Of a stretch of DNA of 64,000 bases, positions 44,902 through 54,159 are shown one piece after another. Position 1 is the stretch's first letter, and every line of letters starts with the position of its first letter. The notes below the pieces were generated by a model that was not told the origin of the DNA, made no database searches, and was given only the letters and a program-made list of their open reading frames with translations. Source of the DNA: Microbacterium lacus. GTDB taxonomy: Bacteria; Actinomycetota; Actinomycetes; Actinomycetales; Microbacteriaceae. The stretch covers positions 1,922,001 through 1,986,000 of the forward strand of contig NZ_BAAAPK010000001.1 of the NCBI RefSeq assembly GCF_039531105.1, read 5' to 3'. The translations under genes were made by a program, and so were the position numbers.

Positions 44902-45494
44902 TCCTTGCTCCGGTAGAGGTGGTGCTTCGCAATGTATTGGACGACCCCGTCGGGAACGAGGTACCACACGGGGTTTCCGCTCTCCACGCGTTCGCGGCAG
45001 TCCGTGGAGGAGATGGCCAGTGCGGGGATCTCGAGTTGACTCACGTCGTCGGTCGGCAGACCCGCGGTGCTGAGATCATGGCCGGGCCGGGAGACGGCGA
45101 CGAAATGCGCGAGGTCCCACAGTTCATCATGGTCCCTCCAACTGAGAATTTGCGCTATCGCGTCCGCGCCGGTGATGAAGAACAGCTCAGCTTCCGGTCG
45201 CTCCTTCTTGAGCTCGCGCAAGGTGTCGATCGTGTAGGTGGGACCGGCGCGGTCGATGTCCACGCGGCTCACCGTGAAACGCGGATTGGATGCCGTGGCG
45301 ATCACGGTCATCAGATAGCGGTGCTCGCTCGGGGAGACATCGCTCTTCTGCCATGGCCGGCCGGTCGGCACGAAGACGACTTCGTCGAGGTCGAAAGACT
45401 GCGCGACCTCGCTGGCCGCCACCAGGTGACCGTGGTGGATGGGATCGAAAGTCCCACCCATGACCCCGATCCTCGGGGCGCGCGTCACCGACAT
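44898..45494 (-). CDS. nadD: Nicotinate-nucleotide adenylyltransferase
   Basis: This NAD biosynthesis enzyme makes deamido-NAD from nicotinate mononucleotide and ATP. The 198 residues start with [10 protein letters not shown] and the nucleotidyltransferase motif [12 protein letters not shown] at 13-24; the late [10 protein letters not shown] corresponds to the ISSTxIR motif. Length is normal. It lies 9 nt after a small membrane protein gene and is coupled to the downstream gene. Confidence 0.94.
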   Translation of the reverse strand: MSVTRAPRIGVMGGTFDPIHHGHLVAASEVAQSFDLDEVVFVPTGRPWQKSDVSPSEHRYLMTVIATASNPRFTVSRVDIDRAGPTYTIDTLRELKKERPEAELFFITGADAIAQILSWRDHDELWDLAHFVAVSRPGHDLSTAGLPTDDVSQLEIPALAISSTDCRERVESGNPVWYLVPDGVVQYIAKHHLYRSKE

Positions 45495-45503
45495 GCAGTC
45501 GGC

Positions 45504-45725
45504 CTAGTGGCCGTGCCCCGCTTGCTGCACGTCATTCGCGTGCTTGGCCGCGTACGCCTCGGCCTTGTGCGAGTGCCGGTTGGCGACATTGCGATACGAA
45601 AGGGTGACGAGGGCGAGGACGCCGAAGACCGCGATGGCGATGATGCCGAACACGACGGTCTCGAGGGCGACGTTGCCGTGCCCGGATTCTTCGGCGGCGA
45701 GGGCGACCAGCGAGGCCAGGGTCAT
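45504..45725 (-). CDS. Small membrane protein with histidine-rich C-terminus
   Basis: This 73-residue protein has one hydrophobic helix at about 20-42 and a cytoplasmic or external tail with several histidines, ending GHGH. GGAGCACGA 5' of the ATG is a usable ribosome-binding site, and a TAAACT hexamer lies about 45 nt upstream, so it is likely the promoter-proximal gene of the nadD operon. The function is unknown; metal binding by the His tail is only a possibility. Confidence 0.65.
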   Translation of the reverse strand: MTLASLVALAAEESGHGNVALETVVFGIIAIAVFGVLALVTLSYRNVANRHSHKAEAYAAKHANDVQQAGHGH

Positions 45726-45777
45726 TCGTGCTCCGTTCGGGTCCGCGTGCTCGTGCGACGCGCTCTCAGTTTATCGG

Positions 45778-47037
45778 TCAGGCCCGGACTTGTCCGGAGC
45801 CGCGCGCGAGCCACTTGGTGCTCGTCAGCTCGTTGAGGCCCATCGGCCCGCGGGCGTGCAGCTTCTGGGTCGAGATGCCCACCTCGGCGCCGAAGCCGAA
45901 CTCGCCGCCGTCCGTGAACCGGGTCGACGTGTTGACCATGACCACCGCCGAATCCACTTCGGCGAGGAACCGCTCAGCGTTGGCGGAGTCCTGCGTGATG
46001 ATCGATTCGGTGTGCTGCGTGGAGTACCGGCGGATGTGCGCGAGGGCCTCGTCGAGATCGGCCACGACACCGACGGTGATGTCCAGGCTCATGTGCTCGG
46101 TCGCCCAGTCCTCCTCGACCGCCGGGACGATCCCGTTCACGAGCCCCGCGACGACGTCGTCGCCGTGGACGGTGACCCCGTGGGCCTGCAGGTCGCCGAT
46201 GACATCCGGCAGGAGGCGTGCGGCGGCGTCGCGGTGCACGAGTACCGTCTCCACGGCGTTGCAGACGCTCGGCCGCTGCACTTTCGCGTTCACGACGATC
46301 TCGCGCGCCCACTCCAGCGGGGCTGATTCGTCGAGCACGATGTGGACCACGCCCGCTCCGGTCTCGATGACGGGCACGGAGGATTCGGTGACGACCGTCT
46401 CAATCAGCTGGGCGCTCCCCCGAGGCACGAGGACATCCACCACACCGCGCGCCTGCATGAGCTCGCGGGCGCCGTCGCGGCCGAACTCATCGACGGTCTG
46501 GATCGCCTCGGGATCGATGCCTTCGGCCGCCAGCGCACCGCGCATCGCGGCGACGAGGGCCGCGTTCGTCTGCTCGGCCGCCGACCCGCCGCGCAGGACC
46601 GCGGCGTTGCCGGAGCGCAGGGCGAGGGCCGCGATGTCGACCGTGACGTTGGGGCGCGCTTCGTAGATCGAGCCGACGACCCCGAAAGGCACACTGATCT
46701 TCGTGAGTTCGACCCCGTTGGGCAGCGTGCGCTCGTCGAGCACGCGTCCGACCGGATCCGGCAGCTCCGCGATGTCGCGGACGGCGGCGGCCAGCGCGGC
46801 GACCCGCGGTGCGTCCAGGCGGAGCCGGTCCAGGAGCCCCGTCGACAGTCCGCCGGCACGTCCGCGGTCGAGATCGTCGATGTTCGCGGCGACGATCTCG
46901 GGCGTGGCCGCCTCGATCGCATCGGCGATCGAACGCAGGGCGTCGCGCTTCGCGTGGTCCGAGAGCAGACCGATCGTGCGAGCCGCGGACTTCGCGAGCA
47001 GCATCCGCTCGCGTGCCGTCGTTGCGGTCATGGTCAT
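45778..47037 (-). CDS. proA: Gamma-glutamyl phosphate reductase
   Basis: This second proline-biosynthesis enzyme, an NADPH-dependent aldehyde dehydrogenase-fold protein of 419 residues, has its catalytic cysteine in VQRPSVCNAVETVLV. IYEARPNVTVDIAALALRS and the C-terminal FTDGGEFGFGAEVGIS are strong family matches. The ATG overlaps the proB stop by 4 nt. It ends the rplU-rpmA-obgE-proB-proA chain. Confidence 0.97.
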   Translation of the reverse strand: MTMTATTARERMLLAKSAARTIGLLSDHAKRDALRSIADAIEAATPEIVAANIDDLDRGRAGGLSTGLLDRLRLDAPRVAALAAAVRDIAELPDPVGRVLDERTLPNGVELTKISVPFGVVGSIYEARPNVTVDIAALALRSGNAAVLRGGSAAEQTNAALVAAMRGALAAEGIDPEAIQTVDEFGRDGARELMQARGVVDVLVPRGSAQLIETVVTESSVPVIETGAGVVHIVLDESAPLEWAREIVVNAKVQRPSVCNAVETVLVHRDAAARLLPDVIGDLQAHGVTVHGDDVVAGLVNGIVPAVEEDWATEHMSLDITVGVVADLDEALAHIRRYSTQHTESIITQDSANAERFLAEVDSAVVMVNTSTRFTDGGEFGFGAEVGISTQKLHARGPMGLNELTSTKWLARGSGQVRA

Positions 47038-47888
47038 CGGCCCAGTGTATCGGCGCCCGTACGGGGCACCGGCGCGGTGACGGGTCCAGCCGCGGTCCCG
47101 ACGGGGTCGGGATGCGGGTCGAACCACGTGCCGATGTCCTCGCCGCGCAAGGCCGCGTCCACGAGGTCGGCGCTCGTGACGAGAACGCCCACACCGGATG
47201 CCGTCGCGACGCGTGCCGCGGAGACCTTCGTCGCCGCGCCACCCGTGCCGACGCTGTTGACCACGACCGAGCCGAACGCGTAGCGGCTCAGATCGTCCCC
47301 GTGCCGGACGCGGCGGATCGGCTCGGCCCCAGGCTCGTCCGGCGGACGCGTGTACAGGCACTCGATGTCGCTCAGCAGCACCAGGGCGTCCGCGCCGATG
47401 AGCTGCGCGACGAGAGCTGCCAGCCGGTCGTTGTCGCCGAAGCGGATCTCGTGCGTGGCGACGGTGTCGTTCTCGTTGACGATCGGGAGGATGCGCAGAC
47501 CGAGCAGTCGCTCCATCGCCCGCCGCGCATTCGAGCGCGGCGTCGCGTTCTCCAGATCACCGGCGGTGAGGAGCACTTGGCCGGCGACGATCGCGAACGG
47601 TCGCAGCGCCTCCTGGTAACGGTAGATCAGGACGTTCTGACCGACGGCCGCCGCGGCCTGCTGCGTGGCCAGATCGCTCGGCCGCTCCGCGAGGCGGAGG
47701 TACGGCATCCCCGTGGCGATCGCGCCGGAGGAGACCAGCACCACCTCGGTGCCGCGACCGTGCGCCGCGGCGAGGGCCTCGACCAGCGGCTGGATCTTGC
47801 CGGCGTTCTCGCCGCTGATCGAGCTCGAGCCGACCTTGACGACGATGCGACGCGCCGCCGGGATGTCCGCGCGCGAGGAGATGGTCAC
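47034..47888 (-). CDS. proB: Glutamate 5-kinase (short form, no PUA domain)
   Basis: This first proline-biosynthesis enzyme phosphorylates glutamate. The 284 residues contain VVKVGSSSI at the N-terminus, [21 protein letters not shown] and [13 protein letters not shown] of the amino acid kinase fold. The C-terminal PUA domain of E. coli ProB (367 residues) is missing; only about 20 Pro/Thr-rich residues follow the kinase domain, so feedback regulation or DNA interaction linked to PUA is absent. It overlaps both obgE and proA by 4 nt. Confidence 0.94.
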   Translation of the reverse strand: MTISSRADIPAARRIVVKVGSSSISGENAGKIQPLVEALAAAHGRGTEVVLVSSGAIATGMPYLRLAERPSDLATQQAAAAVGQNVLIYRYQEALRPFAIVAGQVLLTAGDLENATPRSNARRAMERLLGLRILPIVNENDTVATHEIRFGDNDRLAALVAQLIGADALVLLSDIECLYTRPPDEPGAEPIRRVRHGDDLSRYAFGSVVVNSVGTGGAATKVSAARVATASGVGVLVTSADLVDAALRGEDIGTWFDPHPDPVGTAAGPVTAPVPRTGADTLGR

Positions 47889-49405
47889 TCGACCCCCTCG
47901 TCGCCCGTGCCGATCTGCCCGTTCTTCGCCGCGATGCGCTCGGCCTCGAGCTCCGCGCGGGCCTCCGCCTTGGCGTCCATGCTCGCGTAGTACTTCTCGC
48001 GGCGCTGCGACGTGGTGCGTCGCGGGTTCATGTCCAGGCGCGGGTCGGTACCACGCGGCGCGGTCATGAGCTCGGCGACCGAGCCGAGCGACGGCTGCCA
48101 GTCGAAGACGACGCCGTCCCCTTCGCCGATCACGACGGTCGAGCCGGGCTGCGCGCCCGCCTTGAACAGCTCGTCCTCGACGCCGAGCTTCTCGAGCCGG
48201 TCCGCGAGGTAGCCGACGGCCTCCTCGTTCTGGAAGTCGGTCTGCTGCACCCAGCGGACGGGCTTGACGCCCAGCACGCGGTAGATGTCGCCGTACGTGC
48301 CGCCTTCCACCCGGATCGTGAACTCGCGCTCGGCGCCCTGCGGGCGGATGACGATGCGCTCCACGGGAGGCTTGCTCGCCTCGACGGCCCGGTGCTCGGC
48401 GACGATCTGACCCAGCGCGAAGGTGAGCGGACGGAGCCCCTCGTGGCTGACCGTCGAGATCTCGAAGACGCGGAATCCGCGCGCTTCCAGATCCGGTCGC
48501 ACGAGCTCGGCGAGGTCCTTTGCCTCGGGGACATCGATCTTGTTGAGCACGACGATCTGCGGGCGCTCCAACAGCGGGCGCTGCCCCTCGGGGACGGGGT
48601 AGGCGCCGAGCTCGGCGAGGATCACCTCGAGGTCGCTGATCGGATCACGGCCGGGTTCGAGGGTGGCGCAATCCAGGACGTGCACGAGCGCGGTGCAGCG
48701 CTCGACGTGCCGGAGGAACTCGAGACCGAGCCCCTTGCCCTCGCTCGCGCCCTCGATGAGGCCGGGGACATCGGCGACCGTGTAGCGCACGTCGCCGGCC
48801 TGCACGACGCCGAGGTTCGGATGCAGAGTGGTGAACGGGTAGTCGGCGATCTTCGGTCGAGCGGCCGAAATCGCCGCGATCAGGCTCGACTTGCCCGCAG
48901 ACGGGTACCCGACCAGGGCGACGTCGGCGACGGTCTTCAGCTCGAGCAGGACATCGCCCTGCCACCCCGGCGTGCCGAGGAGCGCGAACCCGGGCGCTTT
49001 GCGCTTGGGGGTGGCGAGGGTCGCATTGCCGAGGCCGCCGATGCCTCCGGGCGCCGCGACGAAGCGCATCCCCGGCTCGATCATGTCGACGAGCGTCTCG
49101 CCGGTGACGTCCTTCACCACGGTGCCCACGGGCACGGGGAGCTCGAGCGTCTCGCCGAGAGCTCCCGACCGGTGATCGCCCATGCCGAAGCCGCCGTTGC
49201 CCGCGGAACGATGCGGCGAGTGGTGATACGACAGCAGCGTCGTCACCTGCGGGTCGGCCACGAGCACGATGTCGCCGCCGTGGCCGCCGTTGCCGCCGTC
49301 CGGACCTGCCAGGGGCTTGAACTTCTCGCGCTTGACCGACACGCAGCCGTTGCCGCCCTTGCCGGCGGACAGGTGCAGCGTGACGCGGTCGACGAAGGTG
49401 ACCAT
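47885..49405 (-). CDS. obgE: Obg-family GTPase
   Basis: This 50S assembly and stress-linked GTPase has 506 residues. The glycine-rich Obg fold occupies 1-158, the G domain has [10 protein letters not shown] near 168 and [10 protein letters not shown], and there is a C-terminal OCT domain of the Gram-positive type ([20 protein letters not shown]). It lies 105 nt after rpmA behind a strong hairpin, so its level relative to the ribosomal genes is probably reduced by partial termination. Confidence 0.97.
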   Translation of the reverse strand: MVTFVDRVTLHLSAGKGGNGCVSVKREKFKPLAGPDGGNGGHGGDIVLVADPQVTTLLSYHHSPHRSAGNGGFGMGDHRSGALGETLELPVPVGTVVKDVTGETLVDMIEPGMRFVAAPGGIGGLGNATLATPKRKAPGFALLGTPGWQGDVLLELKTVADVALVGYPSAGKSSLIAAISAARPKIADYPFTTLHPNLGVVQAGDVRYTVADVPGLIEGASEGKGLGLEFLRHVERCTALVHVLDCATLEPGRDPISDLEVILAELGAYPVPEGQRPLLERPQIVVLNKIDVPEAKDLAELVRPDLEARGFRVFEISTVSHEGLRPLTFALGQIVAEHRAVEASKPPVERIVIRPQGAEREFTIRVEGGTYGDIYRVLGVKPVRWVQQTDFQNEEAVGYLADRLEKLGVEDELFKAGAQPGSTVVIGEGDGVVFDWQPSLGSVAELMTAPRGTDPRLDMNPRRTTSQRREKYYASMDAKAEARAELEAERIAAKNGQIGTGDEGVE

Positions 49406-49456
49406 GCGCTCCCCCTCAGATCAGTCGTGCCGCACAGCGACAGCGGGTGTGAATGC

Positions 49457-49490
49457 GTGGAGGGGGCGAGCCGAAGCCCGCCCCCTCCAC
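49457..49490 (-). terminator. Intra-operon hairpin between rpmA and obgE
   Basis: A perfect 12-bp stem (49457-49468 with 49479-49490) is separated by 10 nt. It lies 20 nt after the rpmA stop and 51 nt before obgE on the same strand. It probably works as an attenuating terminator or RNA stabiliser for the rplU-rpmA message. I see no separate strong promoter for obgE. Confidence 0.65.
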
Positions 49491-49510
49491 GAGAAACTGC
49501 GTGCGGCGGA

Positions 49511-49768
49511 TTACTCCGCCGGGACGACGATGTTGACGACCTTGCGGCCGCCCTTCGCGCCGAACTGCACGGCGCCCGCCTCGAGGGCGAACAGCGTGTC
49601 GTCGCCGCCGCGGCCGACGTTCGCGCCGGGGTGGAAGTGCGTGCCGCGCTGGCGGACGATGATCTCGCCGGCGAGGACCTGCTGGCCGCCGAAGCGCTTC
49701 ACGCCGAGGCGCTGTGCGTTGGAGTCACGACCGTTGCGGGTGGAGCTTGCGCCCTTTTTGTGTGCCAT
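49511..49768 (-). CDS. rpmA: 50S ribosomal protein L27
   Basis: This 85-residue L27 begins [20 protein letters not shown]; its mobile N-terminus reaches the peptidyl transferase centre. [22 protein letters not shown] is diagnostic. The N-terminus lacks the Firmicutes-type cleaved extension. It lies 20 nt after rplU. Confidence 0.98.
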   Translation of the reverse strand: MAHKKGASSTRNGRDSNAQRLGVKRFGGQQVLAGEIIVRQRGTHFHPGANVGRGGDDTLFALEAGAVQFGAKGGRKVVNIVVPAE

Positions 49769-49788
49769 GTCTTCAGCCTCTTCCGTGC

Positions 49789-50097
49789 TTACTTGATGCC
49801 GGTGACCTTGACGCGCGTGAGGTCCTGACGGTGCCCCTGGCGCTTCTTGTAGCCGGTCTTGTTCTTGAACTTCTGGATGACGATCTTGGGGCCGCGCTCC
49901 TCGCCGAGGACCTCGGCCGTGACGGTCACCTTCGCGAGCTTGTCGGCGTCGGTCGTGACGGCGTCGCCGTCGACCAGCAGCACCGCGGGGAGCTGGATCT
50001 TGTCGCCGATCTTCGCGGCCTGACGATCCAGGACCACGATCGTGCCGACCTGGACCTTCTCCTGCCGACCACCGGCGCGCACAACTGCGTAGACCAC
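49789..50097 (-). CDS. rplU: 50S ribosomal protein L21
   Basis: This 102-residue L21 has the typical start [14 protein letters not shown] and C-terminus [23 protein letters not shown] 50097 was chosen from homology; the frame is open further upstream but unlike L21. The promoter probably lies near the AT-rich stretch at 50185-50200, leaving about 90-100 nt of leader, which may carry ribosomal-protein feedback. It is the first gene of rplU-rpmA-obgE-proB-proA. Confidence 0.97.
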   Translation of the reverse strand: MVYAVVRAGGRQEKVQVGTIVVLDRQAAKIGDKIQLPAVLLVDGDAVTTDADKLAKVTVTAEVLGEERGPKIVIQKFKNKTGYKKRQGHRQDLTRVKVTGIK

Positions 50098-50248
50098 TTC
50101 ATACCTGTTTCTTCGGGGAGCGCGCGGCTCCGGGTGCCTGAGGAAAGACTCGGTGCGGAGCAGAAATGTCGTCAACGCACCAAAGGAATACATTACCGGA
50201 TCGGGCGGAGAAGGGCAAAAGCGCGGCAGGTCGCGGCGCGGCCCTGCG

Positions 50249-50254
50249 TAGGAT
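50249..50254 (+). promoter_or_regulatory. -10 element, leaderless start of the DUF4031 gene
   Basis: TAGGAT, 6 nt, then GTG 50261. Confidence 0.5.
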
Positions 50255-50260
50255 CGGGGC

Positions 50261-50533
50261 GTGGCGATCCTGATCGACGATGCGCGCTGGCCGGCACACG
50301 GCCGGTTGTGGGCGCACCTTGTGAGCGACACGAGCCTGGAGGAGCTCCACGCGTTCGCCGCGGCGAACGGCATCCCTCGCCGCGGCTTCGACCGCGACCA
50401 CTACGACGTGCCCGATGAGGCGCACGGGCGTCTGATCGCCGCCGGCGCCCGTCACGTGGACGGGCGCACCCTCGTCCGCTCGCTCATCGCTTCAGGATTG
50501 CGGGTGACGGCGCGCGAGCGTCGTGCCGGCTGA
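50261..50533 (+). CDS. DUF4031 domain-containing protein
   Basis: This 90-residue soluble protein has the family pattern [21 protein letters not shown] at the start, [22 protein letters not shown] in the middle and a basic C-terminus. The function is unknown. The compact fold with conserved Trp, His and Asp suggests a nucleotide- or nucleic-acid-binding protein, but I cannot assign activity. Its stop codon touches the rne stop with no spacer, so there is no room for a terminator between these convergent genes. Confidence 0.82.
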   Translation: MAILIDDARWPAHGRLWAHLVSDTSLEELHAFAAANGIPRRGFDRDHYDVPDEAHGRLIAAGARHVDGRTLVRSLIASGLRVTARERRAG

Positions 50534-52843
50534 TCACTCCTCCGCGGGCGTGTGCGAGACCGGTGTTCCGGTCAGCGCCGCCGTCGTGACGCGTCGGCGT
50601 GATCGGCCCTGTCCGGGCGCCTTCGGCTCGGGAAGGGCACTCAGGACGGAGTCCAGCAGCGCATCCTTCTCGGTCCGCGGGGTCTTGGCTGCCGCATCCG
50701 CCCGCTTCTTGCGCTGCTTCTTCGGACGCTCCACCGGAGCCTCCTCGACCACGGGTGCCGCGACGGGGGCCAACTCTTCCTCGTGATGCGAGTGGATCGT
50801 GGATGCCGCGATCTGGGCGAGCGCGGACTTCACGCCCTCCGTGATCACATGCGTGCCGCCGGTGCTGCCGTTTCCGTTCGCCGCGGGCGTGCGGGGGCGA
50901 CGTCCCGGAGGCTGCCCGTTGCCGATCGGCGCCCGGTGCTTGACGACGGGATCGTGGTGAACGATCACCCCGCGACCGGCGCAGACCTCGCACGCTTCGC
51001 TGAAGGTCTCCAGCAGGCCGAGTCCGAGCTTCTTGCGCGTCATCTGGACCAGACCCAGCGAAGTGACCTCGGCCACCTGATGCTTCGTCCGGTCGCGGCT
51101 CAGGCACTCCACGAGGCGCCGGAGGACCAGGTCGCGGTTGGATTCGAGCACCATGTCGATGAAGTCCACGACGATGATGCCGCCGATGTCCCGCAGCCGC
51201 AGCTGACGGACGATCTCTTCGGCGGCTTCGAGGTTGTTCTTCGTGACGGTCTCTTCGAGGTTTCCGCCCGAGCCGACGAACTTGCCGGTGTTCACGTCGA
51301 CGACCGTCATCGCCTCCGTTCGGTCGATCACGAGGGATCCGCCCGAGGGCAGCCACACCTTGCGGTCGAGCGCCTTCTCGATCTGCTCGGTCACCCGGAA
51401 CTCGTCGAACGGGTCGGCTTCGCTGTCGTAGACGCTCACGCGGTCCAGGAGATCGGGGGCGACGCTCTGAAGGTAGGCCGTGATCGTCTGGTGCGCGTCC
51501 TCGCCCTGGATGAGCATCTTCGTGAAGTCCTCGTTGAAGACGTCGCGGACGATCTTGACGAGGAGATCGGGCTCCGAGTGCAGAAGCGCCGGGGCCTGGA
51601 TCGACTCCACCTGGCGGCTGATGTGCTCCCACTGGCTCGTGAGACGCTGCACGTCCAGTGTCAGCTGATCCTCGGTCGCGCCCTCGGCGGCCGTGCGCAC
51701 GATCACGCCGGAGGATTCCGGGAGGACTTCCTTCAGGATCTTCTTCAGGCGCGCGCGCTCGGTGTCGGGGAGCTTGCGGGAGATCCCGTTCATGGCGCCG
51801 CCCGGTACGTACACGAGGTAGCGACCCGGGAGCGAGATCTGGCTGGTCAGACGGGCGCCCTTATGCCCGACGGGGTCCTTCGTGACCTGGACGAGCACAC
51901 GGTCGCCGCTCTTGAGGGCCAGCTCGATACGACGCGGCTGGTTGCCGGTCTCGACAGCGTCCCAGTCGACCTCGCCCGAGTACAGCACCGCGTTGCGGCC
52001 GCGGCCGATGTCGACGAAGGCCGCCTCCATGCTCGGGAGAACATTCTGGACGCGACCGAGGTACACGTTGCCGATGAGTGACGCGTCCTGGTTGCGGGCG
52101 ACGTAGTGCTCGACGAGGACGTTGTCCTCGAGGACCGCGATCTGGATGCGTCCGTTCTTCGAGCGCACGATCATCTCGCGGTCGACGGCCTCACGGCGTG
52201 CGAGGAACTCGGCCTCGGTGACGACGGCCCGGCGGCGGCCGGCCTCACGCCCGTCCCGGCGGCGCTGCTTCTTCGCCTCGAGACGGGTGGAGCCCTTGAT
52301 GCGCTGCGGCTCGGTGATGAGTTCGACGGTGCGCTGACGCGGCGCAGGCGGTGCCTCCGCGGAGCCGGCGGAATCGCCGCCCTCTCCCCCGCGCCGGCGG
52401 CTGCGCCGGCGCGCGCTCGTGGACGACGGACCCTCGGCCTGCACGTCCGGCTCGGCGGGGAGCGGCGGGAGCGGCGGCGGCGCGTGGAAGAACAGCTGCG
52501 TGGAGACGGCCGACACGAAGACCGGCGGAAGCAGGCCGAGCTCCACGGCGGACTTGGGTCCGCTCGGCTCGACGACGGCCGGCTCGGCGGGTGCCGTGGG
52601 GGCCACCGCGAGCGGCTCCTCGCCGTTTGCCGCGTCCTCGGCGGACGCGCCGTCGGCGGGCGCGCCTTCGGCCGTGGGCGATTCGGCGGGCGCGGGCGAT
52701 TCTTCGGCCGCGGGCGCGTCCTCAGCGGGGGGTGCGTCTGTGGTGTCGGTTACCGGCGCCTCGGCGTCGGTCGGTCCCACAGGCGCTGAGGCGCCGTCTG
52801 CGTCTGTCGGGGGCTGGAGGTGTGCATCGGTCTCATCGGCCAT
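50534..52843 (-). CDS. rne: Ribonuclease E/G
   Basis: This major RNA-decay endonuclease has 769 residues: a long acidic, Pro/Ala-rich and disordered N-terminal extension of about 210 residues, a basic hinge (KKQRRRDGREAGRRR), the S1 domain (NVYLGRVQNVLPSMEAAFVDIG), the catalytic DNase I-like region with VDFIDM and the zinc-link CEVC (CxxC), and a shorter charged tail. Actinobacterial RNase E has the catalytic domain between two disordered arms, as here. ATG 52843 has AGGGAG upstream. It is followed downstream by rplU on the same strand, across the plus-strand DUF4031 gene. Confidence 0.95.
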   Translation of the reverse strand: MADETDAHLQPPTDADGASAPVGPTDAEAPVTDTTDAPPAEDAPAAEESPAPAESPTAEGAPADGASAEDAANGEEPLAVAPTAPAEPAVVEPSGPKSAVELGLLPPVFVSAVSTQLFFHAPPPLPPLPAEPDVQAEGPSSTSARRRSRRRGGEGGDSAGSAEAPPAPRQRTVELITEPQRIKGSTRLEAKKQRRRDGREAGRRRAVVTEAEFLARREAVDREMIVRSKNGRIQIAVLEDNVLVEHYVARNQDASLIGNVYLGRVQNVLPSMEAAFVDIGRGRNAVLYSGEVDWDAVETGNQPRRIELALKSGDRVLVQVTKDPVGHKGARLTSQISLPGRYLVYVPGGAMNGISRKLPDTERARLKKILKEVLPESSGVIVRTAAEGATEDQLTLDVQRLTSQWEHISRQVESIQAPALLHSEPDLLVKIVRDVFNEDFTKMLIQGEDAHQTITAYLQSVAPDLLDRVSVYDSEADPFDEFRVTEQIEKALDRKVWLPSGGSLVIDRTEAMTVVDVNTGKFVGSGGNLEETVTKNNLEAAEEIVRQLRLRDIGGIIVVDFIDMVLESNRDLVLRRLVECLSRDRTKHQVAEVTSLGLVQMTRKKLGLGLLETFSEACEVCAGRGVIVHHDPVVKHRAPIGNGQPPGRRPRTPAANGNGSTGGTHVITEGVKSALAQIAASTIHSHHEEELAPVAAPVVEEAPVERPKKQRKKRADAAAKTPRTEKDALLDSVLSALPEPKAPGQGRSRRRVTTAALTGTPVSHTPAEE

Positions 52844-53028
52844 CACTGGCTTACTCCCTGCGAACGACACCGCGCGTCGTCCGGCGAAATCTCGTGCGGT
52901 GCCGCACCTGCGGTGCCGCGAACTCACTCGGTCTGCAGCCGGCCCGTGGCTCATGCTGCGATGGGCGTTCATCGCCCGAAGTCTTCTGGGTGACACCTCT
53001 GCGGCGCGGCCGCGAAGCGTCGGAGATC

Positions 53029-53034
53029 ATTATC
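53029..53034 (-). promoter_or_regulatory. -10 element of rne; gene-free region 52844-53119
   Basis: GATAAT on the minus strand is the best promoter hexamer in the 290-bp region between rne and the VKOR gene. It predicts a leader of about 180 nt, long enough for autoregulation by RNase E as known for E. coli rne, although no sequence similarity is claimed. Apart from the VKOR promoter, I see nothing else in the region. Confidence 0.45.
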
Positions 53035-53119
53035 GCACTTTCACCGGCCGAATGCGCGGCCGGTCACCGCGGATGTTTTCGACGGCGCGCTCACGCGGCG
53101 TGTGCTCAGCGCGCGATGT

Positions 53120-53125
53120 CATAAT
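53120..53125 (+). promoter_or_regulatory. -10 element, leaderless start of the VKOR gene
   Basis: CATAAT, 7 nt, then ATG 53133. Confidence 0.5.
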
Positions 53126-53132
53126 CCGAACC

Positions 53133-53735
53133 ATGACGCAGTCCGTGAGCCGCACCCGTCCGACGGCACTGGCGGTGTGGTTCATCATCGCCGGCGCGAT
53201 CGGCTGGTGGGCCGCGTTCTCGCTCACGATGGAGCGCCTGCACCTGCTGTCCGACCCCGACGCGATCCTGGGCTGCAACTTCAGCCCGCTCGTCCAATGC
53301 GGGAAGAACCTGACCTCGTGGCAGGGCGCCCTGTTCGGCTTTCCCAATCCGATCCTCGGGCTGACCGGCTGGGTCGCGCCGATCGTGGTCGGAGCGGCGA
53401 TCCTCGCCGGTGCGCGATTCGCGCGCTGGTTCTGGCTGCTGTTCCTCGCCGGGGTCACCCTGGCGTTCGTCTTCGTGATCTGGCTCATCAGCCAGAGCGT
53501 CTTCGTGCTCGGCACGCTCTGCCCGTGGTGCATGGTGACCTGGGTGGTCACGATCCCGACGTTCTACGCCGTGCTCCTGCACGTGCTGCGCACCGGCATC
53601 CTCCCCGCGCCACGCCGCGTCCGTGGCGGCGCGGATCGCCTGACGAGCTGGATTCCGCTGCTGGCCGTCGTCAGCTACGCGATCATCGCGATCATCGCCC
53701 AGCTGCGGCTGGACGTGCTCGGCTCGCTGTTCTGA
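53133..53735 (+). CDS. Vitamin K epoxide reductase (VKOR) family protein
   Basis: This 200-residue membrane protein has about five hydrophobic segments. The loop cysteines C48 and C56 and the active-site C130-x2-C133 (CPWC) are the complete VKOR set, and the Trp-Pro-rich GFPNPILGLTGW at about 69-80 is typical. In actinobacteria VKOR replaces DsbB and re-oxidises an exported DsbA through menaquinone. No exported DsbA is adjacent; the FrnE-like protein at 8.7-9.4 kb is cytoplasmic and not its partner. The stop lies 4 nt from the ndk stop. Confidence 0.92.
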   Translation: MTQSVSRTRPTALAVWFIIAGAIGWWAAFSLTMERLHLLSDPDAILGCNFSPLVQCGKNLTSWQGALFGFPNPILGLTGWVAPIVVGAAILAGARFARWFWLLFLAGVTLAFVFVIWLISQSVFVLGTLCPWCMVTWVVTIPTFYAVLLHVLRTGILPAPRRVRGGADRLTSWIPLLAVVSYAIIAIIAQLRLDVLGSLF

Positions 53736-53739
53736 GGTT

Positions 53740-54156
53740 TCAGTCGAACCAGATCGCGAGTTCGCGCGCCGCCGACTCCGGGCTGTCCGACCCGTGCACG
53801 AGGTTCTGCTGGACCTTCAGGCCCCAGTCGCGCCCGAAATCGCCGCGGATCGTGCCGGGCGCGGCCGTGGTGGGGTCGGTGGTCCCCGCCAGCGAGCGGA
53901 AGCCCTCGATCACGCGATTGCCGGCGAGGCGGATCGCGACCGAGGGGCCCGACATCATGAACTCGAGCAGGGGCTCGTAGAACGGCTTGCCTTCGTGCTC
54001 GGCGTAGTGCTGCTCGAGCGTGTCGCGGTCGGGTTCGACCAGTCGCAGATCGACGAGGGAGTACCCCTTCGCCTCGATGCGCGCGAGGATCGCGCCGGTC
54101 AGGCCGCGCGCGACGCCGTCGGGCTTGACGAGGACGAGTGTCTCTTCGGTGGCCAT
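53740..54156 (-). CDS. ndk: Nucleoside diphosphate kinase
   Basis: This 138-residue enzyme equilibrates NTP and dNTP pools through a phosphohistidine, H121 in NLVHGSDSPESA. LVLVKPDGVARG at 7-18 and the GTIRGDF motif at 101-107 are diagnostic. GGAG upstream of the ATG is a usable ribosome-binding site. It ends the ileS-folC-DUF4233-ndk operon and lies 3 nt after the DUF4233 gene. Confidence 0.98.
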   Translation of the reverse strand: MATEETLVLVKPDGVARGLTGAILARIEAKGYSLVDLRLVEPDRDTLEQHYAEHEGKPFYEPLLEFMMSGPSVAIRLAGNRVIEGFRSLAGTTDPTTAAPGTIRGDFGRDWGLKVQQNLVHGSDSPESAARELAIWFD

Positions 54157-54159
54157 GTG

